A stretch of 64,000 nt of DNA from Pseudomonadota bacterium (GCA_021818505.1 JAKADX010000009.1:1-64000), one strand, 5' to 3'; positions 36,000 to 49,912 are shown, numbered from the stretch's first letter. Notes: generated by a model not told the origin, from the letters alone. Numbers and translations: made by a program.

Positions 36000-36058
36000 G
36001 GCCTCTTTAGCGCGCTTGTTTCACCTCGCCGCAATCCGGCCGGACAAATCACGAGGGA
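36000..36058 (-). ncRNA. SAM-II riboswitch upstream of metZ
   Basis: Read on the minus strand, the element runs CCCTCGTGATTTG, a small GC stem (TCCGGCCGGA), TTGCGG, CGAGG, TGAAACAAG, then CGCGCTAAAGAGG. The P1 arms CCTCG/CGAGG pair, and the invariant GTGATTT, TTGC, AAACAAG and GCTAAA blocks occur in the order and spacing of the SAM-II class described in alphaproteobacteria upstream of metA/metX/metZ genes. It ends 75 bp before the metZ ATG. Confidence 0.85.
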
Positions 36059-36144
36059 TGGCGGTGCCATCGCCGCGCAAGCTATGTCCGCGCGCTTGCG
36101 CCGTCAACTATCGCTGCCCTATATCGTGACCGATTCGCCGGCGC

Positions 36145-36218
36145 GCGGGTGTAGTTCAATGGTAGAACGGCAGCTTCCCAAGCTGCATACGAGGGTTCGA
36201 TTCCCTTCACCCGCTCCA
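36145..36218 (+). tRNA. tRNA-Gly(CCC)
   Basis: A complete cloverleaf. Acceptor GCGGGTG pairs with CACCCGC; the D-loop contains TTCAATGGTAGA; the anticodon stem-loop is GCAGC-TTCCCAA-GCTGC with anticodon CCC; the T-arm is GAGGG-TTCGATT-CCCTT. Discriminator T and the CCA end are encoded. The last 12 bases overlap the 3' end of the opposite-strand alpha-glucosidase gene. Confidence 0.97.
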
Positions 36219-37853
36219 GCCCGCCCGCGCCAGTTCCGGCGCGATCTCGGCCGGTAGCATCGCGAACAGCGCACCGAACGGCGGCAGCAGGGCGGAGTCG
36301 CCGTCGATCGTCGCGGCGAACCCCGTCTCGCGCAGCGGCTGCAGGCCCGGGAAGGGGCTGAGATCGGCTGTCATCGGCGCTTCCGCGAGATTGAACAACA
36401 CAAGGATGCGCATTCCCTCGTGCGCGCGCACGAAGCCGATCAGCGGCGCCGGCAGGTCGAGCGGGATCTGCCGGCCCAGCCGCAACGCCGGGCAGCCGCG
36501 CCGCCAATGCAGGAACCGCTGCCAGTCGCCGAGCAGGGACGAGCGATCGGCGGCGAGCGCAAGATGGGCCTGCGGCACCGGCAGCCAGGGCGCGCCGGAG
36601 GTGAACCCGCCATACGGCGCATCGCCGTTCCAGGGCATAGGCGTGCGGCTGCCGTCGCGGCCGCGGAATTCGGGGAAATAGGCGATGCCGAACGGGTCGC
36701 GCAGGTCGGCCAGGCCCAGCTCGGCCTCGGTCAGCCCCAACTCCTCGCCCTGATAGACCGAGACGCTGCCGCGCAGGCTCAGCAGCAGCGCCATCAGCAG
36801 CCGCGCGAAGGCCGGATCGTGCCCGGCTTCGCGTCCGCGCGGGTGCCAGCGGCTGACCGCGCGCTCGACATCGTGGTTGGAAAAGCTCCAGCACGGCCAG
36901 CCGTCGTCGTTTTCGCCGATCTCGCGCAGCAGGACGCGCATCGTCGTGTGGTCGAAGCCGCCGCGCAGCGGACGCAGCGTGTAGGCCATGTGAAGATGGC
37001 TGTCGCCCGAGGTCATCCGTCGGACGCGCTCGAAGGCGCCGTCCTGGCTGGAGATTTCGCCGACCGCGGCGCTGCCGGGATAGCAGTCGAGCAGACCGCG
37101 GATGCGGGCCAGCACGCCGAGCGTTTCCGGCTGCATCATATCGTGCATGTGCCGCTGCATACCGAACAGTTTGGCCGGCACGCCGCCCGGCGGACGCGGG
37201 GCGGGCGGGTTGGGGCGCAACTGCCGGTCGTGCAGCATGAAGTCGATGGCATCGAGGCGGAAGCCGTCCACGCCGCGGCGCAGCCAGAACTCGCCGCTCT
37301 CCAGGACGGCGTCCACGACGTCGGGGTTGTGCAGGTTCAGCGCCGGCTGCTGGGTCAGGAAATGGTGCAGGTAGTATTGCCGCCGCCGCGGCTCCCAGGT
37401 CCATGCGGCGCCGCCGAACACGGAGAGCCAATTGTTTGGCGGCGTGCCGTCCGGCTGCGGGTCGGCCCAGACATACCAGCCGGCGCGGCGTCCCTCGCGG
37501 CTGGCGCGGCTGTCGAGGAACCACGGATGGCGGTCGGAGGTGTGGCTCCAGACCTGGTCGATCAGCACCTTCAGGCCGAGCGCATGGGCGCGGGCAAGGA
37601 GCCGGTCGAAGTCGGCGAGCGTGCCGAACAGCGGATCGACGGCGACGTAATCGGACACGTCGTAGCCGAAATCGGCCTGTGGCGAGCAGAAGAACGGGCA
37701 GAGCCAGATCGCATCGGCGCCGAGGGCCGCCACATGGTCGAGCTTCGCCGTCACGCCGGGCAGGTCGCCGATGCCGTCGCCGTTGCTGTCGAAGAAGCTG
37801 CGCGGATAGATCTGGTAGATGACGGCGCCGCGCCACCAGTCGTTCGCCTGCAT
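36207..37853 (-). CDS. GH13-family alpha-glucosidase
   Basis: A 548-residue cytosolic alpha-amylase-superfamily enzyme. VIYQIYPRSFFDSNGDGIGDLPG (about 12-34) is the oligo-1,6-glucosidase/alpha-glucosidase start. Catalytic residues: the nucleophile Asp in GVDGFRLDAIDF, the acid Glu in AAVGEISSQDG, and the third Asp in WSFSNHDVERA. NNWLSVFGGAAWTWEPRRRQYYLHHF is typical of GH13_23-like enzymes. It releases glucose from alpha-linked oligosaccharides such as maltose or sucrose-type substrates. No trehalose or maltose genes are adjacent. The ATG at 37853 (MQANDWW) is preferred over one six codons upstream. Confidence 0.93.
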   Translation of the reverse strand: MQANDWWRGAVIYQIYPRSFFDSNGDGIGDLPGVTAKLDHVAALGADAIWLCPFFCSPQADFGYDVSDYVAVDPLFGTLADFDRLLARAHALGLKVLIDQVWSHTSDRHPWFLDSRASREGRRAGWYVWADPQPDGTPPNNWLSVFGGAAWTWEPRRRQYYLHHFLTQQPALNLHNPDVVDAVLESGEFWLRRGVDGFRLDAIDFMLHDRQLRPNPPAPRPPGGVPAKLFGMQRHMHDMMQPETLGVLARIRGLLDCYPGSAAVGEISSQDGAFERVRRMTSGDSHLHMAYTLRPLRGGFDHTTMRVLLREIGENDDGWPCWSFSNHDVERAVSRWHPRGREAGHDPAFARLLMALLLSLRGSVSVYQGEELGLTEAELGLADLRDPFGIAYFPEFRGRDGSRTPMPWNGDAPYGGFTSGAPWLPVPQAHLALAADRSSLLGDWQRFLHWRRGCPALRLGRQIPLDLPAPLIGFVRAHEGMRILVLFNLAEAPMTADLSPFPGLQPLRETGFAATIDGDSALLPPFGALFAMLPAEIAPELARAGWSG

Positions 37854-37948
37854 CGTGCGGGGTCTCCTCACGGCGGCGTGTACGAAGTCACGCGGCCGTG
37901 TTCAACCCCGACTTACTCTTGACTTTGCCATGGGCGTCGTGCGCGGCG

Positions 37949-38614
37949 TCACTCCGCCGCCCCGCGCAGCGCCGCCCCGGCGGCAAGCGGGCAGAGCGGC
38001 AGGGCGGCGGCGAGCATGGCGGCGAGGAACAGCAGATGCGGCCGCGGCGACTGGCCGAAGGCCGCGGCATCGACGCCGGCCACGCCGAAAATCAGCACCG
38101 GGGTCGCGAGGGGCAGCACCAGCAGCGGCAGCAAAACCCCGCCGCGCCGCGCCCCCAGCACCACCGCCGCCCCCACCGTGCCGAGCAGCGACAGCAGCAG
38201 GGTTGCCGGCAGCAGGCCGAGCAGCAGGATCGGCAGCGCGGTCGGCCCGATGCGCAGCATCACCGCGATCGGCCCGGCGGTCAGCAGCAGGGGCAGGCCG
38301 GTCACCAGCCAGTGCGAGGTCGCCTTGGCGAGCGCGAGCGCCGGGGCCGGCAGGCCGAACAGCAGCAACTGGTCGAGCGAGCCGTCGTCGAGATCGGCGC
38401 CGAACAGACGGTCGAGCGGCAGGACGGCGGCGAGCAGCGCGCAGACATAGACGATGCCCGGCGCGAGCCGCCCCAGCGTCTCCGGCGCCGGCCCGATCGC
38501 GAGCGGGAACAGTGAGGCGGTCAGCACGAAGAACAGGATGGCGGCGAGCGTGTCGCTGCCGTGGCGGACCGCCAGCAGCAGTTCGCGCCGCAGCAGACTG
38601 AAGAAGCGCGTCAT
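37949..38614 (-). CDS. ccmB: Haem exporter membrane protein CcmB
   Basis: A 221-residue membrane protein with six hydrophobic segments. [36 protein letters not shown] (N-terminus), [35 protein letters not shown] and the Ala/Leu-rich C-terminal helices match CcmB. With CcmA it forms the ABC module that drives haem transfer from CcmE during cytochrome c maturation. Coupled to ccmA by ATGA overlap. ccmC-I are not in the window. Confidence 0.95.
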   Translation of the reverse strand: MTRFFSLLRRELLLAVRHGSDTLAAILFFVLTASLFPLAIGPAPETLGRLAPGIVYVCALLAAVLPLDRLFGADLDDGSLDQLLLFGLPAPALALAKATSHWLVTGLPLLLTAGPIAVMLRIGPTALPILLLGLLPATLLLSLLGTVGAAVVLGARRGGVLLPLLVLPLATPVLIFGVAGVDAAAFGQSPRPHLLFLAAMLAAALPLCPLAAGAALRGAAE

Positions 38615-39204
38615 GCGCCGCCGAGCCTCAGTTCCTCCGCCCCCGGCAGCGGCAGCGGGAGATGGGTGGCCGCGACCACGATGCCGCCGCGCGCCCGGTG
38701 GTCGGCGAGCATGGCCCCAAACCGCGCGACCGAGGCCGCGTCCAGCCCGAGGGTCGGCTCGTCCAGCAGCCAGAGCGGCGCGGCGCGCAGCATCAACCGC
38801 GCCAGCGCCAACCGCCGCCGCTGCCCGGCCGAGAGCAGCCGCGCCGGCAGATCGCCGAGCGGTGTCAGCCCGACCGCGGCGAGTGCCTCCGCCACCGCCG
38901 CGGGTCCGGCCCAGGTGCGCAGGTTCTCCCGCACCGAGAGGCCGAGTTTCACCGCGTCCAGATGGCCGAGATAGGCGACGCGCGCGGCGTGGGCCGGCAG
39001 GTCATCCAGCGCGTCCTCGCCCCGCCACAGCAGCCTCCCGGCCTCGATGCGGCCGAGTCCCGCCAGGATGCGCAAGAGCGTGCTCTTCCCCGCGCCGTTG
39101 GGGCCGACCAGCAGCAGTGCGCCGCCATCGGTGACCCGGAACGAAAGATCGCGGAACACCAGCCGCTCGCCGCGGATCGATGCCAAGTCCTCGGCCTGCA
39201 ACAC
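38611..39204 (-). CDS. ccmA: Haem exporter ATP-binding protein CcmA
   Basis: A 197-residue ABC ATPase: Walker A GPNGAGKS (about 34-41), [19 protein letters not shown] (CcmA-typical), signature [14 protein letters not shown], Walker [12 protein letters not shown], and H-loop ATH. No ATG precedes the conserved region; the best start is GTG at 39204, with AGGG ten bases upstream (alternatives GTG 39210, TTG 39201). Divergent from acnA, as in many alphaproteobacteria. Confidence 0.92.
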   Translation of the reverse strand: MLQAEDLASIRGERLVFRDLSFRVTDGGALLLVGPNGAGKSTLLRILAGLGRIEAGRLLWRGEDALDDLPAHAARVAYLGHLDAVKLGLSVRENLRTWAGPAAVAEALAAVGLTPLGDLPARLLSAGQRRRLALARLMLRAAPLWLLDEPTLGLDAASVARFGAMLADHRARGGIVVAATHLPLPLPGAEELRLGGA

Positions 39205-39354
39205 GCTCACCCCACCCTTGCTGCGGCGCAACAGAGGCCAAGTGGACCGGCCGGCGCCGGTGTGGTTTAAGCCCGATTCGCAGCAACACACACGCCCACT
39301 CGCCGCAATCCGACAGCGCGCGGCGCGCGCGGCGCAGCATCTGGGGCCTCGCGC

Positions 39355-42048
<2,694 letters not shown>

Positions 42049-42077
42049 CCCGGTGCATCAAGGGACCGTTACCCTGG

Positions 42078-42158
42078 CCCTCTCCCGCAAGCGGGAGAGG
42101 GAGATGCGTGGCCGGGACTGATGCGCTCTCCCGCTTGCGGGAGAGGGAAGGGGTGAGG
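42078..42158. repeat. Pair of intergenic palindromic repeats in inverted orientation
   Basis: Copy 1 (42078-42101) is a 24-base palindrome, CCCTCTCCCGC-AA-GCGGGAGAGGG. Copy 2 (42126-42158) is CTCTCCCGC-TT-GCGGGAGAG followed by GGAAGGGGTGAGGG. Read on opposite strands they share the same core. This is a widespread type of small mobile-like intergenic element in GC-rich proteobacteria. Either hairpin might also terminate acnA transcription. Confidence 0.85.
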
Positions 42159-44219
42159 GCGGGCACCGGCGCGGCCGCCGGAATCCCGCACGGCCTGCTG
42201 GGGCTGGTGTCTTTCGATCTTCGTCGTGTCAGCATCGCCGAGGGCGTGCGCGCGGCCCTGGCCACGGCCGCCATCGTGGCGATCGATGAATGGCTGCACT
42301 GGCCGCCGATGATGCAGGCGGCATTGGCCGCTTTGCTGACCTGCCTCGCCGATCCTGGCGGCCCGATCCGCCGGCGCCTGCCGGCGATCCTGTCCTTTGG
42401 CGTGCTCGGCGCGCTGGTCACAGTCGCCTTTGGTCTGCTGCGCAGCCTGCCGCTGGCAGTGGTGGTGCCGGTCGCGAGCGCCGGCATTTTCTGCGCGCTC
42501 TATGTGCGCGTGCTGGGCCAGGCGGCGCAGCAGGTCGGCAATCTGCTGACCGTGGTGCAGGTGCTGGCCCTGACGCGCGTGATTGACGATGCGCGCGTGG
42601 CGCTGGAAATCGGCGGCGCCTTCTGGGCCGGCAGCCTGTGGGCGGCGCTGCTGACGCTGGTGATCTGGCGCGTCCACCCCTTCCTGCCCGCCCGCCGCGC
42701 CGTCGCCCAGGTCTATCGCACGCTGGCGGCGCAGGCGGCGGACCTGCGCGACGTGCTGTTGCTGGAAACCGTCGAGGAGGCGATGTGGGACGCGCACGCC
42801 CGCCGCCGTCGCCGCGCGGTGCGCGATGCGATCGAGCAGGCGCGCGAGGCGGTCATCGCGACGCTGCGCACCCGCGGTCCGGTCAGCGCGCGCGCCGCTC
42901 AGACCACGATCCGCCTGGAAGCGGCCGAGCAGATTTTTGGCGTGCTCACCGGATTGTCGGACCTGCTGGCGGCGCGGCGCGATCCGGTGGTCGATGCGGC
43001 GGCGGCGCGGCTGCTGCGGCTGTTGCGGCCGCTGCTGTTGCTGGCGGCGCATGGCATCGAGACGGACTCGATCGCGCGCCTTCCGCACCTGGAACGCGCC
43101 GCGTCCGGCATCGCGGCGGTGGCCACGACCGCGCCCGCGCTGCGGGCCGCCGCCGAGGCGCTGGCGGAGCGGCTGCATGTCGTTGCGACACTGGCGGCGC
43201 CGGAGGGGGCGGGTCCGGGCACCCCGACGGGCGAACCGCTGCGCCTGACGCTGCAGCGTGCCGCAGCGCGGCTGCGCGCCAATCTCGACTGGCGCTCCGA
43301 CACGCTGCGCCACGCGCTCCGCGGGGCCGTGGCGGCGGCGCCGGCGCTGGCGCTGACGCTGCACTGGCAGACCTCCTACGGCCACTGGCTGACCATCATG
43401 CTGGTACTGACCATGCAGCCGCAGGTCGCCATCACCTTCGCCCGCGCGCTGGAGCGGGTCGCCGGCACGGTGGCGGGCGGGCTGGTCGCGGCGGCGCTGG
43501 GCACGGTTTGCACAACGCCGATCGCCATCGCCGCTGCGCTGTTCCCGCTCGCCGTCCTGGCGCTCTCGGTGCGCCAGGTCAGTTTCGCGCTGTTCATGGC
43601 GTGCATCACGCCGCTGATCGTGCTGCTGTCCGAACTCGGGCGTCCCGGCGAGAGCGAACTGATGATCGCGGCGATGCGGGCGCTGTATGTGCTGATCGGC
43701 TCGGGGCTGGCGGTCGCGTTCGTTCTGCTGCTGTGGCCGAGTTGGGAGCCAGGGCGGCTGGCCGAGGCGCAGCGGGCGGCGCTGCTGGCGCACGGCGCCT
43801 ATGCGCGGGCGGAGATCGGCCTGCTGCTGGGCGAGGTCGGTGCCAAGGCGGTGCAGGTCGCCCGCGGCGCCGCCGGGATTTCCAGCAACAATCTGGAGGC
43901 CTGCCTGCACCGGGCGCTGCTGGAACAGCGCGGCGGCGCCGATCCAAGGCTGGCGGCGGCGCTGACGGTGGATGCGGCGCTGCGTCGCATGGCCGGGCGC
44001 GTCTCGGCGCTGCAACTGGCACCGGCACCGCGTCGCGACACCCCGGCGTGGCGCGATTGGGCGCACTGGGTCGAGGCGGCGGCGCGCGCGCTGGCCGAAG
44101 GCCGCTTCACCTTGCCGCCACGGCCGCCGCTGCCGCAGGACGATCCGCAAGGCGAGTCGCTGGCGCGCATTGCGCGGCAGATGGAGGTGTCGGCCGGCGC
44201 CCTGGCGCGCGCCGGGTAA
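42153..44219 (+). CDS. FUSC-family (YccC-like) inner-membrane protein
   Basis: A protein of about 688 residues with the FUSC layout. A first membrane bundle (about 35-190) starts ATAAIVAIDEWLHWPPMMQAAL; a helical cytoplasmic region follows; the second membrane bundle (about 395-535) contains WQTSYGHWLTIMLVLTMQPQVAITFARALERVAGTVAGGL, the FUSC signature; a helical tail completes it. Relatives export aromatic acids or fusaric acid. The start is uncertain: the frame runs through the palindromic repeats, and GTG at 42153 is used; GTG at 42207 or 42228 would remove the non-conserved lead. Confidence 0.83.
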   Translation: MRAGTGAAAGIPHGLLGLVSFDLRRVSIAEGVRAALATAAIVAIDEWLHWPPMMQAALAALLTCLADPGGPIRRRLPAILSFGVLGALVTVAFGLLRSLPLAVVVPVASAGIFCALYVRVLGQAAQQVGNLLTVVQVLALTRVIDDARVALEIGGAFWAGSLWAALLTLVIWRVHPFLPARRAVAQVYRTLAAQAADLRDVLLLETVEEAMWDAHARRRRRAVRDAIEQAREAVIATLRTRGPVSARAAQTTIRLEAAEQIFGVLTGLSDLLAARRDPVVDAAAARLLRLLRPLLLLAAHGIETDSIARLPHLERAASGIAAVATTAPALRAAAEALAERLHVVATLAAPEGAGPGTPTGEPLRLTLQRAAARLRANLDWRSDTLRHALRGAVAAAPALALTLHWQTSYGHWLTIMLVLTMQPQVAITFARALERVAGTVAGGLVAAALGTVCTTPIAIAAALFPLAVLALSVRQVSFALFMACITPLIVLLSELGRPGESELMIAAMRALYVLIGSGLAVAFVLLLWPSWEPGRLAEAQRAALLAHGAYARAEIGLLLGEVGAKAVQVARGAAGISSNNLEACLHRALLEQRGGADPRLAAALTVDAALRRMAGRVSALQLAPAPRRDTPAWRDWAHWVEAAARALAEGRFTLPPRPPLPQDDPQGESLARIARQMEVSAGALARAG

Positions 44220-44292
44220 AAAAGACCGGCGTATGGCCGGGCTGCGTCCGTCCCCTTGGCGCGATGCCGGCGGCGCCCTAATCCCGGTGGCG

Positions 44293-45036
44293 ATGGATGC
44301 GATCCGGGTCAGCGCGTTGAGCAAGCGGTATGGCGATACGCTGGCGGTCGGTGGCATCGACTTCACGGTGCCGCAGGGCGTGACCGTGGGCCTGCTCGGC
44401 GGCAACGGCGCGGGCAAGACCACGACGATCGCCCTGCTGCTAGGCCTGCTGGTCCCGACCACCGGCAGCATTCGCGTGCTTGGCCACGACATCGCGCGCG
44501 ACCGGTTCGCGGCACTCGCGCGCATGAACTTCTCCTCGCCCTATGTCGCCCTGCCGCAGCGGCTGACGGTGCGGGAGAATCTGAGCGTCTATGGCCATCT
44601 CTACGATGTGCCGGACGCCGAGCGGCGCATCGCGCAGCTTGCCGAGGAGCTTGCCTTCACCGACCTGCTGCGGCGCAAGGCCGGGCAGCTTTCGGCCGGG
44701 CAGAAGACGCGCGTGGCGCTGGCCAAGGCGCTGATCAACCGCCCCGAGCTGCTGCTGCTCGACGAACCGACGGCGAGCCTCGATCCCGATACCGCCGACT
44801 TCATGCGTTGCGTGCTGGAGAAGTACCGCGCCGAGAGCGGCTGCACCATTCTGCTGGCCAGCCACAACATGGCCGAGGTCGAGCGGCTGTGCGGCTTCGT
44901 GCTGATGCTCAAGCGTGGCCGCATCGTCGATCGCGGCACGCCGCAGGACCTGCTGCGCCGCTATGGCCGCGACGATCTGGAGGCGGTGTTCCTCGACATT
45001 GCGCGCAACCGGGGTGTCGCGGAGGCAGTGCGATGA
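44293..45036 (+). CDS. ABC-2 type transporter, ATP-binding subunit
   Basis: A 247-residue ABC ATPase: Walker A GGNGAGKTT (36-44), Q-loop/FSSPYVALPQRLTVRENLSVYG region, signature LSAGQKTRVALAKAL, Walker B LLLLDEPTASLDPD and H-loop LLASHNMAEVERL. It resembles NodI/CcmA-type exporters. An in-frame ATG at 44233 exists, but the domain starts at 44293. Overlaps the permease gene by 4 bp. Confidence 0.92.
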   Translation: MDAIRVSALSKRYGDTLAVGGIDFTVPQGVTVGLLGGNGAGKTTTIALLLGLLVPTTGSIRVLGHDIARDRFAALARMNFSSPYVALPQRLTVRENLSVYGHLYDVPDAERRIAQLAEELAFTDLLRRKAGQLSAGQKTRVALAKALINRPELLLLDEPTASLDPDTADFMRCVLEKYRAESGCTILLASHNMAEVERLCGFVLMLKRGRIVDRGTPQDLLRRYGRDDLEAVFLDIARNRGVAEAVR

Positions 45037-45836
45037 GTCGCGCGGCGCTGCGGCGGATCTGGGGGCTGATCTATCGCCACATCGCGCTTTACCGCACGTC
45101 CTGGCCGCGGGTGCTGGAACTCGCCTACTGGCCGACGCTGCAACTGTGCATCTGGGGATTCACCGCGAGCTACTTCGCGACGCGGCTCGGCAATCACGGA
45201 GCCACTGCCTTTGGCCTGCTGGTCGGCGGCGTGCTGCTGTGGGAGGTGGCGCTGCGCAGCCAGATGGGCATGACCGTGAGCTTCCTGGAGGAGATCTGGT
45301 CGCGCAATCTCGGGCATGTCTTCGTCAGCCCGCTGCGGCCGTGGGAACTCGTGGCGGCGCTGATCGGGACCTCGATCGTAAAGCTGGTGATCGGCTTCAT
45401 CCCGGCGGTGCTGCTGGCGTGGCTGCTCTATGCCTTCAACCTGTTCGCGATGGGCTGGCCGCTGGCGCTGTTCGCTGCCCATCTGCTCGTCATGGGCTGG
45501 TGGGTATCACTCGGCATCATCTCGATCATCCTCCGTCACGGTGCGGGGGCGGAGTCGTTCGCCTGGCTGCTGCTGTTCGGGCTGACGCCGTTCTCGGCCG
45601 TATTCTATCCGGTCTCCGTTCTGCCGCCGGCGGTGCGACCGGTCGCATTCGCGCTGCCGTCCTCGCATGTGTTCGAGGGGATGCGCGCTGTGCTGCACGA
45701 CGGCCGTGTTGCCTGGGATCAGATGGCCTGGGCGGCGGGGCTGAATCTGTTCTGGCTGTTCGCGGCCGTGCTGCTGTTCATGCGCCAGTTCCACATGGCG
45801 CGCGTGCGCGGTGCCCTGATTTCCATCGGCGAATGA
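45033..45836 (+). CDS. ABC-2 type transporter permease
   Basis: A 267-residue membrane protein with six hydrophobic segments: RVLELAYWPTLQLCIWGFTASYFA first, and SFLEEIWSRNLGHVFVSPLRPWELVAALIGTS as the conserved ABC-2 coupling region. PVSVLPPAVRPVAFALPSSHVFEGMRAV near the end matches NodJ-like permeases. Substrate unknown (polysaccharide, drug or lipid). Followed 4 bp later by the histidine phosphatase gene. Confidence 0.92.
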   Translation: MSRAALRRIWGLIYRHIALYRTSWPRVLELAYWPTLQLCIWGFTASYFATRLGNHGATAFGLLVGGVLLWEVALRSQMGMTVSFLEEIWSRNLGHVFVSPLRPWELVAALIGTSIVKLVIGFIPAVLLAWLLYAFNLFAMGWPLALFAAHLLVMGWWVSLGIISIILRHGAGAESFAWLLLFGLTPFSAVFYPVSVLPPAVRPVAFALPSSHVFEGMRAVLHDGRVAWDQMAWAAGLNLFWLFAAVLLFMRQFHMARVRGALISIGE

Positions 45837-45840
45837 GGCA

Positions 45841-46461
45841 ATGACCGAAACCCGCTTCTGGCTGATCCGCCACGCCATCGTGGAGGAGAATGCCCGTACC
45901 ATCATATACGGCACCATGGACGTGGAACTATGTCCGCACTCCCTGACTGCCCAGGCGCCAATGTACGCGGCGCTGGCGCGGCGACTGCCGCGGCCCGCGA
46001 CGTGGCTGGCGAGCCCGCTCACGCGCACCCAGCGCACCGCCGCCGCGATCTTCCGCGCCGGCTACCCCGAGCAGACGCTGACCATCGAGCCGGGGCTGAT
46101 CGAACTGGCGTTCGGCGAATGGCAGGGTCTGATGCACAGCGCGCTGCCCGAGCGGCTGACGCTGCCGCCGCACGCGTTCTGGCCGCTCGGCGGCAACGAA
46201 CGGCCCCCCGGTGGAGAGAGCATGGCGGACGGCATTCGCCGCCTCGGCACGGTGATGGAGCGTCTGGCGGACACCCATGCCGGCCGGGATGTGGTCGCCG
46301 TCAGCCACGGCGGAGCGATCCGCGCCGCCGTCGCGCACGCGCTGCGCATCGGTGCTGACAACGCGCTGCACCTGTCGATCGAGAATATCTCGCTCACCCG
46401 CATCGACCGCACGCCGCGCGGCTGGCGGGTCGCCTGTGTGAACGAGTTGCCCGGGGTCTGA
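45841..46461 (+). CDS. Histidine phosphatase family protein
   Basis: A 206-residue phosphoglycerate-mutase-like phosphatase. The phospho-acceptor histidine is in FWLIRHAIVEENAR (residues 7-20, RHA rather than RHG). SPLTRTQRTAAAI, the proton-donor Glu region EPGLIELAFGEWQG, and VVAVSHGGAIRAAVAH with the second histidine complete the site. Substrate unknown. Separated by only 4 bp from the ABC permease, so likely co-transcribed. Confidence 0.9.
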   Translation: MTETRFWLIRHAIVEENARTIIYGTMDVELCPHSLTAQAPMYAALARRLPRPATWLASPLTRTQRTAAAIFRAGYPEQTLTIEPGLIELAFGEWQGLMHSALPERLTLPPHAFWPLGGNERPPGGESMADGIRRLGTVMERLADTHAGRDVVAVSHGGAIRAAVAHALRIGADNALHLSIENISLTRIDRTPRGWRVACVNELPGV

Positions 46462-46565
46462 TCCGGCAGGCATTCGAGGCTGCGGCGATTTCGGCGGTGG
46501 AGTCAGCCGGTTCTGCGCTATAGTTCGCGCCCGACGCGAACCCGCCCCGACTCGGAGACCCGCCG

Positions 46566-48944
<2,379 letters not shown>

Positions 48945-48947
48945 CGC

Positions 48948-49412
48948 ATGACGCCGCACGCGGGCGCCATCGGCCAGCCGCTTGCCCGCTACGCCGCCTA
49001 CAAGCGCGCGGGCGATTTCCTGTTCCTCTCCGGCGTCATCGCGGTCGATCCGGCACGCGGGCGCGTGGTCGGCGGGTTCGCCGATCTGCCCGATGCGGTG
49101 CGCGCGGAGCTTGGCGAGACCGGCGAGTTCTCCATCGACATCCGCCAGGGGCCGATGCTGGCGCAAAGCTGGTTCGTGCTCGACCGCATCCGCGCGATCC
49201 TGCGCGAGCACGGCGGGCAGATGGATGATGTCTGCCGGCTGGTGCAGTATTTCCGTGACCTGCGCGACTACCCGCTCTATGCGCGCGTGCGCCGCCAGTT
49301 CTTTCCGGGGGCGCCGCCGGTCTCGACCGTGGTCGAGGTCTCTGCGATGCTACCGAGCACGGACGTGCTCGTGGAGGTCGAGGCCACCGCCTTCCTGCCG
49401 CCGAAGACCTAA
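48948..49412 (+). CDS. RidA family protein
   Basis: A 154-residue YjgF/YER057c/UK114-fold protein: FLFLSGVIAVDPARGRVVGGF near the start, the helix SWFVLDRIRAILREHGGQMDDVCRLVQYFRDLRDYPLY, and PPVSTVVEVSAMLPSTDVLVEVEATAF with a family-typical Val-Glu end. RidA deaminates reactive enamines, but the catalytic Arg of the archetype (usually in R-x-x-V/T-V-E) is not clearly in place: STVVEV has Ser-Thr instead. It may be a non-RidA subgroup member. Stop overlaps the convergent lipoprotein stop by 4 bp. Confidence 0.82.
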   Translation: MTPHAGAIGQPLARYAAYKRAGDFLFLSGVIAVDPARGRVVGGFADLPDAVRAELGETGEFSIDIRQGPMLAQSWFVLDRIRAILREHGGQMDDVCRLVQYFRDLRDYPLYARVRRQFFPGAPPVSTVVEVSAMLPSTDVLVEVEATAFLPPKT

Positions 49413-49912
49413 TCGCCGACGCCCTGCTGCAGGAAGGCCCAGCGCGGCACCGCCGGCTCGGCCAGCGCCCAGTGCCAGCCGTCGCTGGCGCGGCAGATGC
49501 TGGTGGCGTACCAGTGTGGCGGCGCGGCTTTTTCCTGAACCGAAAACACCAGTTCGCGACACTGCGCGAGCGGGCTGTCGATCACCCGCACCACACGCAC
49601 CTCCCCGTGCTCATCGCCGATCGGAACAATGTGGTCGATGTGCCATGGCGCGGCGCCGCCCTCGGGCAGCGATGCGGCGGAGTCGGCGATCGCCTGCTGC
49701 TCGGCGCGCGAGCGACTGCGCCCGTACCATTTGAATGCTTCGTCCGCGGCGACGGCGGTACCGATGCCGACGAGGTAGCCCACCGCGGGGCTGGCCGTGG
49801 CAATGCCGGCGACAGCGCCGGTCGTAAGCCCTGTCAACTGCGCCGCCGAATGACAGCCGCCGAGCAGCATTGGCAGCAGCACGATGCCCACGCTCGCCCC
49901 GCGGCGCTTCAT
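49409..49912 (-). CDS. Lipoprotein of unknown function, copy 2 of a tandem pair
   Basis: A 167-residue protein with a lipoprotein signal ending MLLGGC (Cys near residue 20). A short Gly/Ala-rich helix (GAVAGIATASPAVGYLVGIGTAVAADEAF) precedes a soluble domain with LPEGGAAPWHIDHIVPIGDEHGEVRVVRVIDSPLAQCRELVFSV and WHWALAEPAVPRW. It is clearly related to the gene immediately upstream; shared residues include LPEGGxAPW, HGxVxVxRVID, CxExVFSV and AEPAxxRW. Family unknown. The start at 49912 overlaps the upstream stop by 4 bp. Confidence 0.78.
   Translation of the reverse strand: MKRRGASVGIVLLPMLLGGCHSAAQLTGLTTGAVAGIATASPAVGYLVGIGTAVAADEAFKWYGRSRSRAEQQAIADSAASLPEGGAAPWHIDHIVPIGDEHGEVRVVRVIDSPLAQCRELVFSVQEKAAPPHWYATSICRASDGWHWALAEPAVPRWAFLQQGVGD

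Noticed and set aside
42069..44525. An 818-codon minus-strand frame opposite the FUSC gene
   Set aside because: Gln/Arg-rich shadow; the FUSC frame has coherent membrane segments and family motifs.
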